A DNA stretch of 64,000 nt from Dysgonomonas gadei ATCC BAA-286 (GTDB lineage Bacteria; Bacteroidota; Bacteroidia; Bacteroidales; Dysgonomonadaceae): NCBI RefSeq assembly GCF_000213555.1, contig NZ_GL891986.1:65123-129122 (forward strand). The letters run 5' to 3'. Shown here piece after piece: positions 15,894-24,890 of the stretch. The notes beneath the pieces are model-generated. The model was not told the origin of the DNA, searched no databases, and saw nothing but the letters and a program-made list of their open reading frames with translations. Position 1 is the first letter of the stretch, and the number at the start of each line of letters is the position of its first letter. The position numbers were made by a program, and so were the translations under genes.

Positions 15894-16337
15894 ATGGATG
15901 GCATATTAGAAATAGCAATCCGGATTGCAGTAAATGCACATTACGGACAAACAGATAAAGGTGGTAAGCCATACATATTCCATCCCTTGAGAGTGATGAA
16001 TAGTGTAAATACAATAGAAGCAAAAATTGTAGCCGTTCTGCACGATATTTTGGAAGATACTGATATTACTGTTGATGATCTGATGGCTGAAGCTATTCCC
16101 GAAGAATTAATAAATCAACTTCTTATACTGGCTCATTCTCCCGATATTGAATATAATACATACATAGAGCATATAGCCAAATTTCCAATAGCCACAACTG
16201 TTAAGCTTGCCGACTTGAAGGATAATATGGATACGTCAAGATTACCTGAAATCACAGACAAGGATATACAAAGGCTAAAGAAATATCAAGCAAGTTATTC
16301 ATTTTTGACAAAGAAACTTAACGACAATAAATATTAG
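15894..16337 (+). CDS. HD-domain hydrolase, SpoT/MESH1-like
   Basis: A 147-residue single-domain HD protein resembling the (p)ppGpp-hydrolase half of SpoT and the small MESH1-type enzymes. Metal-binding residues are in order: His in FHPLRV (about 30), the HD pair in VAVLHDILEDT (50-51) and the distal Asp in VKLADLKDN (about 107). The early AHYGQTDKGGKPYIFHP matches the substrate loop of that family. There is no synthetase, TGS or ACT domain. It may degrade an alarmone or another nucleotide; the substrate is inferred. It lies 4 bases upstream of a DUF6348 gene and is probably cotranscribed. Confidence 0.8.
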   Translation: MDGILEIAIRIAVNAHYGQTDKGGKPYIFHPLRVMNSVNTIEAKIVAVLHDILEDTDITVDDLMAEAIPEELINQLLILAHSPDIEYNTYIEHIAKFPIATTVKLADLKDNMDTSRLPEITDKDIQRLKKYQASYSFLTKKLNDNKY

Positions 16338-16341
16338 TCCA

Positions 16342-17544
16342 ATGAACGACAACAAACTGATACAACACGAATTGCAACTCAATAATTTTCTGGCTGAGAC
16401 TTTCCGCAGGCACAATATTGAATGCAATATAGAGAAAGACCTGATTATATTTCCTCATCAGTACATGACTGCATGGGCACACATATTCAATCGCTCATCT
16501 TCGTCTATGGCTGTGATTTTACAATTAGATATACATCTCGAAATAGGTCTGGGTAAAACCATTATCGAATCGTGCGCAGGAATGGGAGTGGACGAAAATA
16601 CTGCAATAAAAGACGCATGGAAAAACTTCCTTACAAATTCTTTTCACACCTTACTTTCCGCATTTTTCACTAAAGAATTTGACCATCAGGTCAATAATCA
16701 GCAATGGGTAGTTGACGGACGCACCTATAATGTTACCATAAGCAATGTAACCACCAGAGGAAGTCATCCTGATCCGCTTCCTTTACGTTGGCTCGAACAG
16801 CTTGAAGAGACTATAAAAGTCCAACCCTTGACAGAAGGTACTCATTGGGTAAGATTCTACTATGCACAATCGGAAAGCGAATTGATCTCAGGTGAAATAC
16901 TTCTAGATAACGAAGTTTGGACCGGTATAGAGAAATTCGTCCGCACATTTGATTTCCCCACCTACAAAGACTTCTTCTCGATGCGGGTCTTCATGGTACT
17001 GAAAGATCATTTCGACATAAGCCGCATGGCTGCTACTATGGCCTGGATGGTAGGTGAAGATGACGATGCAATAGAACAACAACTGATGGCAGAAGGCCTG
17101 TCTCTATCCGATGCCGAGAAAGCAAATACATTTATCCCTTTAGCTTTCGGGCGTGTATTTCTGAAAGGAATTACAACGGCCAAATTTTCAGATGAAGCCA
17201 TTGTTACAGACGAAACTGAAAAGGAAGCGACTATAAAGCTTAGCGACGAACCCATCTATACATCCGCATATCAGTTGGCTGAGAAAATAATAAAGGAGGG
17301 ATGCGTGAATCAAGAGCACTTTCAAAACTTATTCATACAAAGTGCGGAATTCAATGCTTACAACAATGCGCTGAAAGACGGTGCTAAAGCCGAAGATATG
17401 AACAATGCCAGATTTGGAGAACCGGTAATATACATGCCACACTATCAGCCTGCCGAAAAAAAGGAAGAAACTACAGAAAATATTATTCCTGAAAAGACCG
17501 GTAAAGAAAAGAAAAAGCCATCATGGAAATTCTGGAAAAAATAA
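16342..17544 (+). CDS. DUF6348-family protein
   Basis: A 400-residue cytosolic protein. The first ~220 residues resemble DUF6348 (VILQLDIHLEIG, TIIESCAGMGVDENTAIKDA, NSFHTLLSAFF), a family of unknown function. The middle (about 215-300) is helical, and the C-terminal ~40 residues are a charged linker ending KKPSWKFWKK, a basic-aromatic tail that could touch membrane or nucleic acid. No signal peptide. It directly follows the HD hydrolase, so the two may act together; function unknown. Confidence 0.65.
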   Translation: MNDNKLIQHELQLNNFLAETFRRHNIECNIEKDLIIFPHQYMTAWAHIFNRSSSSMAVILQLDIHLEIGLGKTIIESCAGMGVDENTAIKDAWKNFLTNSFHTLLSAFFTKEFDHQVNNQQWVVDGRTYNVTISNVTTRGSHPDPLPLRWLEQLEETIKVQPLTEGTHWVRFYYAQSESELISGEILLDNEVWTGIEKFVRTFDFPTYKDFFSMRVFMVLKDHFDISRMAATMAWMVGEDDDAIEQQLMAEGLSLSDAEKANTFIPLAFGRVFLKGITTAKFSDEAIVTDETEKEATIKLSDEPIYTSAYQLAEKIIKEGCVNQEHFQNLFIQSAEFNAYNNALKDGAKAEDMNNARFGEPVIYMPHYQPAEKKEETTENIIPEKTGKEKKKPSWKFWKK

Positions 17545-17617
17545 TTTTTCTCCAAGTGGACTAAAAAATAAATTTTCATATTCTGCTTTCATCATCACAA
17601 CAGTTATGTTTCACTTC

Positions 17618-19975
17618 CTATCCCAGAACCTCAAACCGGGCAAACTTCAGCAACAATTGCTTCACTCCCGAGTTTTCAAATTCTACGGTAGCTTTCCGGC
17701 TATCAGGATCACCTGTTACAGCAGTCACCTTACCTATACCGAAACGCTCGTGTTTTATTATCGCCCCTACTTGTACTTCTCCTGAATTCACTCCTGCGGA
17801 AGCTTTCGGCGTAGCGTTGCGCGCATTCACAAAATTGGAACGGGGAGATGCGGATGGAAGACTGGCTTCCTGCCGCTGAGCAGTTGGTTGCCGCTGAGTT
17901 AGCGGGCGTTCCGGGTATGTTCTACGGGGTGTATTGGTGTAATCATACAAATCGTTTGTATACGTTTCGGGTCGATTGAGCACTCCGAATCCGCCACCAC
18001 CGAGCACTCCACCGTTTACATTCAGATAGCAAGTATCTATATCACGAAGGAAACGGCTTGGATTGGAAGCATTTATCTGCCCATTCCGGAAACGGCTTTT
18101 AGCATATGTAATCATACAGTATTCCTTTGCGCGGGTAATAGCGACATAGAACAAGCGACGCTCTTCTTCTAAGCCTCGGAATTCATTCTTTGCCATTGAC
18201 GACGGAAAGAGGTCTTCTTCCATACCTACAACAAATACATTTTTGAATTCCAATCCTTTAGATGCATGAACGGTCATCATTGTCACTTTTTCCTGATCGG
18301 CCTCTTTATCTGTATCCTGATCACTAAGTAGCGACACTTCGGATAAGAAATCCATCAATCCTATCCCCCCCAGACCTTCTTCTTTGCGGCTTTCGCAAAA
18401 TTCATGGATACCGCCTAACAGTTCCTGTAAATTTTCCTGACGACTCATGCCTTCGGGCGTCTGATCCTGATAAGCTTCAGTAGCAATACCGCTTTGTTTT
18501 ACAATCCGGGATGCCAGTTCATAAGCTGATAATTCGCGTAATTGCGCAATAAAACTTTCGATAAGTTCCCGGAACTCACTTAACTTTTTAGCTGTACCTG
18601 TGTTCACATTCAGATTATATCCTAACGAGTCACCAATTACCTCCCACAAGCTCACATTATGCAAACGGGCTGCATCTGCAATTTTATTTAATGTCGTATT
18701 CCCGATTCCCCGCGCAGGAAAATTAATGATACGCCGGAAAGCTTCTTCGTCGAAGGGATTCACCACCATCCGGAAATACGCGATAACATCTTTGATTTCC
18801 TTACGCTGGTAGAACGACAAACCGCCATAGATACGGTACGGGATATTTTTTTTCCGCAAAGCCTCTTCGAAGATACGCGACTGGGCATTGGTACGGTACA
18901 GAATTACAAAATCACTATATGCCGCTTTCTTATCGCGGCGGATGTCCCATATCTTATTCGATACAATGACCCCTTCTTCAAAATCGGAGAAAGCACTGGA
19001 TATTTCGATACGTTCTCCTTCGTCGTTCTCTGAATATATTGTTTTCTTTATCTGTTCACGGTTTTGCTGAATAAGGCTGTTAGCCGCATTAACAATATTT
19101 TGTGTGGAACGGTAATTCTGCTCCAGCTTAAACAACTTCGATTCGGAGTAAACTTCCTTAAATTTAAGTATATTATCTATATTCGCTCCCCGAAACGAGT
19201 AGATACTCTGTGCATCGTCACCCACTACACATACGCGGTGGTGCGCATCGGCAAGCTGCTTTACAACAAGGTATTGTGCAAAGTTCGTATCCTGATATTC
19301 GTCTACGAGGATAAACTGATAACGTTCCTGATAACTTTTCAACACATCGGGATGGTCACGAAACAGGACATTGGTGTAGAACAACAAATCATCGAAATCC
19401 ATTGTATTGGAAGCTTTTAGCCTATTGTTGTAATCCCTGTAAATATCTTTCAATACAGGCATCTTTGACCGTTGGTCATACTCCAGCAGTTCTTTGTTCT
19501 GAGCATACATCTGGGGTGAAATCAGCGCATTCTTAGCATTTGATATTGTAGCTTGTACTCTGGCCGGCTTATAGACTTTATCATCCAGTTGATACTGTTT
19601 GATAATGGTCTTTATCATATTCCGGGAGTCGGCCGAGTCGAAAATGGTAAAATTGGAGGTAAATCCTATTTTTTCGGCTTCGGTACGCAAAATACGGGAA
19701 AACACCGAGTGAAAAGTCCCCATCCATAAATAGCGGGCATACTTCCATCCGATTATCTCCGCAATACGCTCTTTCATTTCACGCGCCGCCTTATTAGTAA
19801 ATGTAAGTGCAAGTATGCTGTGAGGCATATAGCCTTGTTGGAGAAGGTATGCTATTTTATAAGTAAGTACCCGTGTCTTGCCCGAACCGGCCCCTGCAAT
19901 AATCAGGGAAGGCCCGCTTATGTATTCAACAGCTTCACGCTGCTGTTTATTTAGATGATCCAGCAAATTGTCCAT
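17618..19975 (-). CDS. UvrD/PcrA-type superfamily 1 DNA helicase
   Basis: A 785-residue ATP-dependent 3'-5' helicase for repair and replication. SF1 motifs are in order: Q motif LNKQQREAVEY, Walker A AGAGSGKT (about 27-34), Walker B DEYQDTN, VVGDDAQSIYSFRGA, NYRSTQNIV, VTMMTVHASKGLEFKNVFV and RRLFYVAITRAKEYC. The C-terminal tail (about 720-785, with GAIIKHERFGIGKVTAV) is the Tudor-like region that binds RNA polymerase in PcrA. Normal length. Promoter -7 box at 19996-20003, leader very short. Single gene. Confidence 0.93.
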   Translation of the reverse strand: MDNLLDHLNKQQREAVEYISGPSLIIAGAGSGKTRVLTYKIAYLLQQGYMPHSILALTFTNKAAREMKERIAEIIGWKYARYLWMGTFHSVFSRILRTEAEKIGFTSNFTIFDSADSRNMIKTIIKQYQLDDKVYKPARVQATISNAKNALISPQMYAQNKELLEYDQRSKMPVLKDIYRDYNNRLKASNTMDFDDLLFYTNVLFRDHPDVLKSYQERYQFILVDEYQDTNFAQYLVVKQLADAHHRVCVVGDDAQSIYSFRGANIDNILKFKEVYSESKLFKLEQNYRSTQNIVNAANSLIQQNREQIKKTIYSENDEGERIEISSAFSDFEEGVIVSNKIWDIRRDKKAAYSDFVILYRTNAQSRIFEEALRKKNIPYRIYGGLSFYQRKEIKDVIAYFRMVVNPFDEEAFRRIINFPARGIGNTTLNKIADAARLHNVSLWEVIGDSLGYNLNVNTGTAKKLSEFRELIESFIAQLRELSAYELASRIVKQSGIATEAYQDQTPEGMSRQENLQELLGGIHEFCESRKEEGLGGIGLMDFLSEVSLLSDQDTDKEADQEKVTMMTVHASKGLEFKNVFVVGMEEDLFPSSMAKNEFRGLEEERRLFYVAITRAKEYCMITYAKSRFRNGQINASNPSRFLRDIDTCYLNVNGGVLGGGGFGVLNRPETYTNDLYDYTNTPRRTYPERPLTQRQPTAQRQEASLPSASPRSNFVNARNATPKASAGVNSGEVQVGAIIKHERFGIGKVTAVTGDPDSRKATVEFENSGVKQLLLKFARFEVLG

Positions 19976-19995
19976 AAAAATCAGTGATAGGGTAA

Positions 19996-20003
19996 CAAAG
20001 ATA
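19996..20003 (-). promoter_or_regulatory. -7 box of the uvrD-type gene
   Basis: TATCTTTG on the minus strand, about 20 bases before the ATG. Confidence 0.5.
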
Positions 20004-20046
20004 AGTCTTTTTTAGGAATGTGAGGTTATAACTTCGGGCAAACAAA

Positions 20047-20077
20047 AAAGCCGGAAGAAAGAGTTTCGTCCGGCTTT
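20047..20077 (-). terminator. Terminator after the carbonic anhydrase gene
   Basis: Arms aaagccgg (20047-20054) and ccggcttt (20070-20077), extended inward by further pairing (gaaa with tttc). T run on the minus side. Confidence 0.75.
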
Positions 20078-20099
20078 ATTTATTTGATGTATGTGATAA

Positions 20100-20798
20100 T
20101 CAAATATCGAGAAATTCAACTTCTCCCGACTCGATATGATAAATGGCTCCAACAATTTGTACATCACCATCTTCATGCATTTCTTTGAGGAATGGTTCTG
20201 ATTTTCTCAGTTGCTTTACTCCGTGTATCACATTAGCTATGATGGCCCGGTTGTAAACATCGCCTTCGGTCTTGAAAACTTCATCTTCCTCTTCTTCGCT
20301 ATCCAGTTTTTTGATAATGGACTCGATATGCCCAAGTTTCCCGGTATGATGGGCATCGTGGTTTTCATGGCTGTGTTTTATATCCATGAATGCTTTTACA
20401 GCCCCGCAGCTTGTATGTCCCATCACTACAATCAGCTTTGTACCGAGATGTTCGGCTGCATATTCGATGCTACCTTCTTCATAATCGGCCATTACATTCC
20501 CGGCTGTTCGGATAGAGAATATATCTCCCAACCCTTGATCAAAAACAATTTCGGGTGTCACACGCGAATCAGAGCAACTAACTACGATCGCGAAAGGCTT
20601 CTGTCCCGTTTTGAGTTCGTCTATTCTGCTTAAATCCTGATGAGTGTGCAATAACTGACCTGAGCAAAAGCGTTTATTCCCGTCTTTGAGCGCATTCAAA
20701 GATTCCTCCGGCTTTTGATCTTGTGCATAAGAAATAGCTGCAGATAAGCTAAGAATAGCCATCAGCAGAAAGTGCTTAGATAAGTAGCTTGTTTTCAT
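20100..20798 (-). CDS. Beta-type carbonic anhydrase, exported
   Basis: Interconverts CO2 and bicarbonate. The start is taken at the ATG 20798-20796, preceded by a -7 box, giving 232 residues with a signal peptide (ending AAISYAQ, residue ~26). Zinc ligands of the beta class are present: Cys in SCSDSR (about 75, with Asp 77), His and Cys in GHTSCGA (about 128 and 131). DGNKRF and RTAGNV are also typical. The His/Glu-rich insert (KHSHENHDAHH, then EEEEDE) is unusual. Periplasmic location is inferred from the signal. Confidence 0.9.
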   Translation of the reverse strand: MKTSYLSKHFLLMAILSLSAAISYAQDQKPEESLNALKDGNKRFCSGQLLHTHQDLSRIDELKTGQKPFAIVVSCSDSRVTPEIVFDQGLGDIFSIRTAGNVMADYEEGSIEYAAEHLGTKLIVVMGHTSCGAVKAFMDIKHSHENHDAHHTGKLGHIESIIKKLDSEEEEDEVFKTEGDVYNRAIIANVIHGVKQLRKSEPFLKEMHEDGDVQIVGAIYHIESGEVEFLDI

Positions 20799-20825
20799 TA
20801 TAGTTGTTATTAAAAAAAAATCGGA

Positions 20826-20833
20826 CAAAAGTA
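20826..20833 (-). promoter_or_regulatory. -7 box of the carbonic anhydrase gene
   Basis: TACTTTTG on the minus strand, 27 bases before the chosen ATG. It supports that start over an upstream in-frame one. Confidence 0.6.
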
Positions 20834-20991
20834 GAGAAAGAATCAGTTTCAGGTTCTTTCTTGAATATATTTTATAGTACAATAATGTTAAATAATGCAA
20901 AGGGAATATTACTGTAAATAATAATATGATTTCCTATTTATGTTAAACAAAATTTCAATTAACTTTATCAGCAACAAATTAACGATTTATC

Positions 20992-21945
20992 ATGAAATAC
21001 AATTTTTGTGGAAACAGCGGGTTACAATTACCCGAAATTTCATTAGGCTTGTGGCATAACTTCGGGGATGTGGATAGCTTCGAAATGGCTACATCCATGA
21101 TTTTACACGCTTTCGAGAGTGGCATTACACATTTCGACTTGGCTAATAACTACGGACCACCTCCGGGTAGTGCCGAAACTAACTTTGGCAAGATACTGGC
21201 TAAAGAATTGAAAGGTCATCGCGACGAACTCATTATTTCATCCAAGGCAGGTCATCTTATGTGGGACGGGCCTTACGGAGATGGTGGTTCCCGCAAATAC
21301 ATCATGGCCAGTATAGACCAAAGCCTGAAACGTACAGGTCTGGAATATTTCGATATATTCTATTCGCACCGCTATGATCCTCAAACCCCTGTGGAAGAGA
21401 CCATGCAGGCTCTGGTGGATATTGTACGTCAGGGGAAGGCATTATATGTAGGCATATCAAAGTATCCTCCCGAAAAACTGATTCAGGCATACAATATTCT
21501 GAAATCGCAACATGTGCCCTGCCTTATCTATCAGGACAAATACAGCATGCTCGTGCGCGAACCTGAAATTGAACATATGGACATCAACGAGAAATACGGG
21601 GTGGGCTTCATTGCTTTCTCTCCACTGGCTCAGGGCGTACTCACGAATAAATACCTGAACGGCATTCCTGAAGATTCTCGTGCTCACAAAAGTCATGGCT
21701 TCCTGCAAGAGAGTGAAATTACACCTGAGGTGATAAAGAAAGTGAAGGCGCTGAACGACCTTGCCGGTCAACGTGGTCAAACACTTGCCGAAATGGCTCT
21801 GGCATGGCTGCTGCACAACAAGCATGTAACATCTGTCATAATAGGTACAAGTTCATTGAATCAGCTGAAAGACAATCTGAAAGCAAAGGATAATTCACAT
21901 TTCACAGGTGAAGAACTGGCTCTGATAGAAATGATTCTGGCATAA
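20992..21945 (+). CDS. Aldo/keto reductase, YghZ/Mgr-type
   Basis: A 317-residue NADPH-dependent oxidoreductase with a (beta/alpha)8 barrel. Tetrad motifs are FDLANNYGPPPG (Asp and Tyr, about 48-59), ISSKAGHLMWDGPYG (Lys, about 83-98) and YSHRYDPQTPVEET (His, about 125). The GPYGDGGSRKY stretch and the C-terminal VIIGTSSLNQLKDN match the YghZ (L-glyceraldehyde-3-phosphate reductase) branch rather than the beta-subunit-like one. Single gene closed by a strong terminator; a near -7 box (TAACTTTA) lies at 20960-20967. Confidence 0.9.
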   Translation: MKYNFCGNSGLQLPEISLGLWHNFGDVDSFEMATSMILHAFESGITHFDLANNYGPPPGSAETNFGKILAKELKGHRDELIISSKAGHLMWDGPYGDGGSRKYIMASIDQSLKRTGLEYFDIFYSHRYDPQTPVEETMQALVDIVRQGKALYVGISKYPPEKLIQAYNILKSQHVPCLIYQDKYSMLVREPEIEHMDINEKYGVGFIAFSPLAQGVLTNKYLNGIPEDSRAHKSHGFLQESEITPEVIKKVKALNDLAGQRGQTLAEMALAWLLHNKHVTSVIIGTSSLNQLKDNLKAKDNSHFTGEELALIEMILA

Positions 21946-21948
21946 AAA

Positions 21949-21977
21949 ATAAGCATCCCAACCACAGGGATGCTTAT
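21949..21977 (+). terminator. Terminator after the aldo/keto reductase
   Basis: An 11-bp perfect stem, ataagcatccc (21949-21959) with gggatgcttat (21967-21977), 7-base loop. Confidence 0.8.
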
Positions 21978-22001
21978 CCACTTTCAATCCTTATAACTTA
22001 A

Positions 22002-22067
22002 AAACTACAATAAGGTCTCGGACCTATTTACTATTCTATTAAGAATCAATACAATTATCAGTTATAT
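22002..22067 (+). repeat. Dispersed two-hairpin element, copy C
   Basis: ATAACTT followed at the same distance as in copy A by TAAGGTC. Hairpin 1 is aggtc-tcg-gacct (fully paired), then atttacta. The 3' part diverges and runs into the sigma-factor gene; no clear stem 2 was found. It lies between convergent genes just after a terminator. Confidence 0.55.
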
Positions 22068-22658
22068 TTACATCGTCAGCACGATGTTATTTTCATCTGC
22101 CATGCGGCGTATATTGAGTATAGCATAACGCATACGTCCCAGGGCTGTATTGATACTGACGCCTGTATGGTCTGCTATTTCCTTAAAACTCAAATCCTGA
22201 TAATAGCGCATTTCCAATACTTCGCGCTGGCTATCGGGCAGGTACGAGATTAGCTTACGGATATCCGATGTAATCTGCATACGGATTATCTCGTCCTCTA
22301 TCGTACCATCACACAGCAACGGATTGTTCAACAAATCGACCGGGGCCTCGTCATTAGAAATTGTATTCTCATTCTTTTCCTGACGAAAATGGTCTATAAT
22401 AAGATTGTGGGCGATGCGGGATATCCAGGCACGAAATTTTCCTGTCTCGGTATAGCGGCCTTGTTTAATCGTTACAATAGCCTTGATAAAAGTTTCCTGA
22501 AAGATATCTTCTGCCAGTTCCCTGTTGCGCACAGTGAAATAGATATAGTTGAAGACACTGATTTTGTGTCGTGACAGTAGGATATCAAATGCCTGATTGT
22601 TACCATTAGAATAATCGGTGACCAATTGTTCGTCGGTCATGGTTATTAATGTATCCAT
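22068..22658 (-). CDS. RNA polymerase sigma factor, ECF/SigW-like
   Basis: A 196-residue sigma-70-family factor. Region 2 spans about 25-95 (HKISVFNYIYFTVRN, ELAEDIFQETFIKA, FRAWISRIAHNLIIDHFRQ) and region 4 about 135-190 (LPDSQREVLEMRYYQDLSFKEIA, with the recognition helix TGVSINTALGRMRYA). Regions 1.1 and 3 are absent. No anti-sigma gene is adjacent, which is unusual for a classical ECF pair but common for Bacteroidetes housekeeping-like ECF factors. The regulon is unknown. The gene is monocistronic; a near -7 box (TAACTTTA) lies upstream. Confidence 0.9.
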   Translation of the reverse strand: MDTLITMTDEQLVTDYSNGNNQAFDILLSRHKISVFNYIYFTVRNRELAEDIFQETFIKAIVTIKQGRYTETGKFRAWISRIAHNLIIDHFRQEKNENTISNDEAPVDLLNNPLLCDGTIEDEIIRMQITSDIRKLISYLPDSQREVLEMRYYQDLSFKEIADHTGVSINTALGRMRYAILNIRRMADENNIVLTM

Positions 22659-22878
22659 TATCTCTTATATTTTAAAGTTATAAAAAGAGTAATGTTTATT
22701 CTATAGGCAAAAAGTTTTTAGAGGTTTTTTTTAATAATCTTGCGTTAATGATGCAAATAAAAGACAAATTTATGGAATTGACAATATCTAAAAGATTATT
22801 TAACAGTGTAATGCGATTTTGCTTAATTTTATATATAAACCTATTGATTTACTAAAAGATATAAAATCGTTTAAAGCA
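22659..22878. other. Intergenic region upstream of the sigma gene
   Basis: About 220 very A+T-rich bases between the sigma factor start and the aquaporin terminator. Only sigma-gene promoter-like sequence is seen. Confidence 0.4.
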
Positions 22879-22908
22879 ATAGAGCTTCCGGGTTTTCGGA
22901 AGCTCTAT
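22879..22908 (-). terminator. Terminator after the aquaporin gene
   Basis: A 12-bp perfect stem, atagagcttccg with cggaagctctat, 6-base loop; T-rich on the minus side. Confidence 0.85.
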
Positions 22909-22929
22909 GCTATATATAATAATATATGC

Positions 22930-23595
22930 TTATTCTTGTTCTGTATCGATAACTTTCCATACTACAGCCGAAATTGCAGCACCTAAGAACGGAGCAACAA
23001 TAAATAGCCATAGTTGCGATAAAGCTTCTCCTCCCTGAAAAATAGCAGGACCGATACTACGTGCCGGATTAACTGATGTACCAGTAATAGGGATACATAC
23101 GATATGCACCAAAACCAAAGCCAAACCGATAGCAACACCGGCAAACTGATTGTTGGCACCTTTAGATGTAACACCCAAAACAACCAATACGAAGATAAAG
23201 GTAAAGACTGTTTCAGCTACAAATGCAGGTAGCAAATCGGTATAGCCGTTAGCTCCGGTAAAAGTGGTTGTTGAACCGGAATCCTTTGCCAGTACATATA
23301 ATATTGCTGAACCGATAATAGCGCCTATTACCTGAAAGATCATATACAAGCCCGCATCTTTAGCCGATATTTTTTTAGATAACAACAGGCCCAGAGTGAT
23401 TGCCGGATTGATATGACAACCCGAAATTTTACCGATGGTATAAACCATAGCCAATACTGCCAATCCGAATGCAAATGCTACACCAAGTGTACCGACCGAA
23501 GCAAACGGTTGTCCGGCTCCTGCAAATACTGCAGCACCACAACCCATAAGCACCAGAACCATAGTTCCGATCATTTCTGCTAAATACTTTTTCAT
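22930..23595 (-). CDS. aqpZ: Aquaporin Z-type water channel
   Basis: A 221-residue MIP-family inner-membrane channel. Both half-helix signatures are present: HINPAITLGLLL (about 61-72) and SVNPARSIGPA (about 175-185). Six membrane segments are visible. No extended D-loop typical of GlpF is seen, and the Ser/Pro context around the second NPA favours a water-selective channel, although glycerol transport cannot be excluded. Monocistronic, with a strong terminator. Confidence 0.92.
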   Translation of the reverse strand: MKKYLAEMIGTMVLVLMGCGAAVFAGAGQPFASVGTLGVAFAFGLAVLAMVYTIGKISGCHINPAITLGLLLSKKISAKDAGLYMIFQVIGAIIGSAILYVLAKDSGSTTTFTGANGYTDLLPAFVAETVFTFIFVLVVLGVTSKGANNQFAGVAIGLALVLVHIVCIPITGTSVNPARSIGPAIFQGGEALSQLWLFIVAPFLGAAISAVVWKVIDTEQE

Positions 23596-23745
23596 TGAAT
23601 TTCTATTTTAATTAAACATTTGTGCTACTTGTGTAATTTTGTGTTAACTATATAGGATATGGCGAAGTTAAATATAAAATCGGATAAAAGATAAAAAGGC
23701 CAACACTTTTTTAGTTCTTCCATTTCCATTATTGCTATCATTCCC

Positions 23746-23753
23746 TATATTTG
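23746..23753 (+). promoter_or_regulatory. -7 box of the 23789 gene
   Basis: TATATTTG, 35 bases before the ATG at 23789. Confidence 0.6.
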
Positions 23754-23788
23754 TAACACTCAATTAATAAACATTAAATCTAACACAT

Positions 23789-24301
23789 ATGAAGAAGTTA
23801 TTGTTTTCATCTTTGGCCTTTTTTATCTGTATATATGTATCCGGGCAGGACTATAATGTCCCAAAGAACTATAAACTTGAAAACAAGGAGTCTTATAAGA
23901 CTTATGAGCCTCAGATAAAAGAGACGATAGACTGGCTCCTGCAAACACCTTTGGGTAAAGATGCAAACAAACGGCAGGAAGCAAATGCGTTTCTTATGGC
24001 ATGGCTCACCGGAACACCGGATGTACATTTAAAAATAGATGCCGACTTTATGATGAATTTCATCAAAATCAATCCTGAGTTGGTAATGCCTTTCACTGCC
24101 GGATGGACTAAATATTCGCTGGATAATGACTATTCGGAAGATGTGGTGCAAGGAACAAAGGCGGGAGTAGAAACAGTTATCACCTTTTACAGAAAGAACA
24201 GGGGTTATCTCAAAAAAGATGGTAATATAGAGAAATATGAGAAATTGATGGAAAAAGGGAAACTCGAAACCGAAATAAATAAAAAACTAAATAAGAAATA
24301 A
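23789..24301 (+). CDS. Exported protein of unknown function
   Basis: A 170-residue protein with signal peptide (MKKLLFSSLAFFICIYVSGQ). The mature part is helical and charged, with no family I can name: ETIDWLLQTPLGKDANKRQEANAF, then MAWLTGTPDVHLKI and a Lys-rich end. Similar secreted proteins beginning YNVPKNY occur in Bacteroidales. It lies 20 bases upstream of an ABM-domain lipoprotein and probably shares its transcript. Confidence 0.7.
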   Translation: MKKLLFSSLAFFICIYVSGQDYNVPKNYKLENKESYKTYEPQIKETIDWLLQTPLGKDANKRQEANAFLMAWLTGTPDVHLKIDADFMMNFIKINPELVMPFTAGWTKYSLDNDYSEDVVQGTKAGVETVITFYRKNRGYLKKDGNIEKYEKLMEKGKLETEINKKLNKK

Positions 24302-24321
24302 TTATACAAAAAAAGGAAATC

Positions 24322-24738
24322 ATGAAAAAAATTGTATTCGCCGTATTATTCGGGTTACTATGCATCGTTAGTTGCAGCAAAAAAGCAGAAACGGCACAGG
24401 ATGACACCATCATTATAAAAACAGGCTTGGAGGCCGAAGAAAGAACCGGCGACGAACTAAAGATAGCTGCTATCATAACTGTTAAGCCTGAGGCTATAAA
24501 AGATATACTTCCTATATTCCAGGCTGTAGTACAAGGCAGTCAGGAAGAGGACGGTTGTATTTCCTACAACGTACACCAGGACACCAGCGACTCTACACGG
24601 TTTATTATTCTCGAAGAATGGGAATCACAGGCAGCAATCGACTTTCACGGTAATACCGACCACTTCAAAACATACCAGAAAGCATCGAAAGATATGGTTG
24701 TAAAGAAAGAAGTAATAAAAATGAAACTCGTATATTAG
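24322..24738 (+). CDS. ABM-domain lipoprotein (putative quinol monooxygenase type)
   Basis: A 138-residue lipoprotein. The signal is MKKIVFAVLFGLLCIVSCSKK with the Cys near 18. The mature part (about 45-138) is one antibiotic-biosynthesis-monooxygenase (ABM) domain: IAAIITVKPEAIKDIL, QEEDGCISYNVHQDTSD and FIILEEWESQAAIDFH with the typical HFK motif. The family includes YgiN-like quinol monooxygenases and dimeric heme-degrading enzymes. The envelope location is unusual. A shorter cytosolic paralogue follows at 24891. Confidence 0.85.
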   Translation: MKKIVFAVLFGLLCIVSCSKKAETAQDDTIIIKTGLEAEERTGDELKIAAIITVKPEAIKDILPIFQAVVQGSQEEDGCISYNVHQDTSDSTRFIILEEWESQAAIDFHGNTDHFKTYQKASKDMVVKKEVIKMKLVY

Positions 24739-24761
24739 AATATACATCCTATCAAAAAAGG

Positions 24762-24795
24762 TAAAAGTCCCTGCATTATTTGTCCGGGACTTTTA
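24762..24795 (+). terminator. Terminator after the ABM lipoprotein
   Basis: A 10-bp stem, taaaagtccc with gggactttta (24762-24771 and 24786-24795), 14-base loop. Confidence 0.75.
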
Positions 24796-24852
24796 TCTTT
24801 AAAGAATGATGTTTTTATATACGAGCAATCTGTAAAACACAAATAAAATACA

Positions 24853-24860
24853 TACTTTTG
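24853..24860 (+). promoter_or_regulatory. -7 box of the cytosolic ABM gene
   Basis: TACTTTTG, 30 bases before the ATG at 24891. Confidence 0.6.
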
Positions 24861-24890
24861 TAACCTCAAATAATATAAAACGATAAGGTT

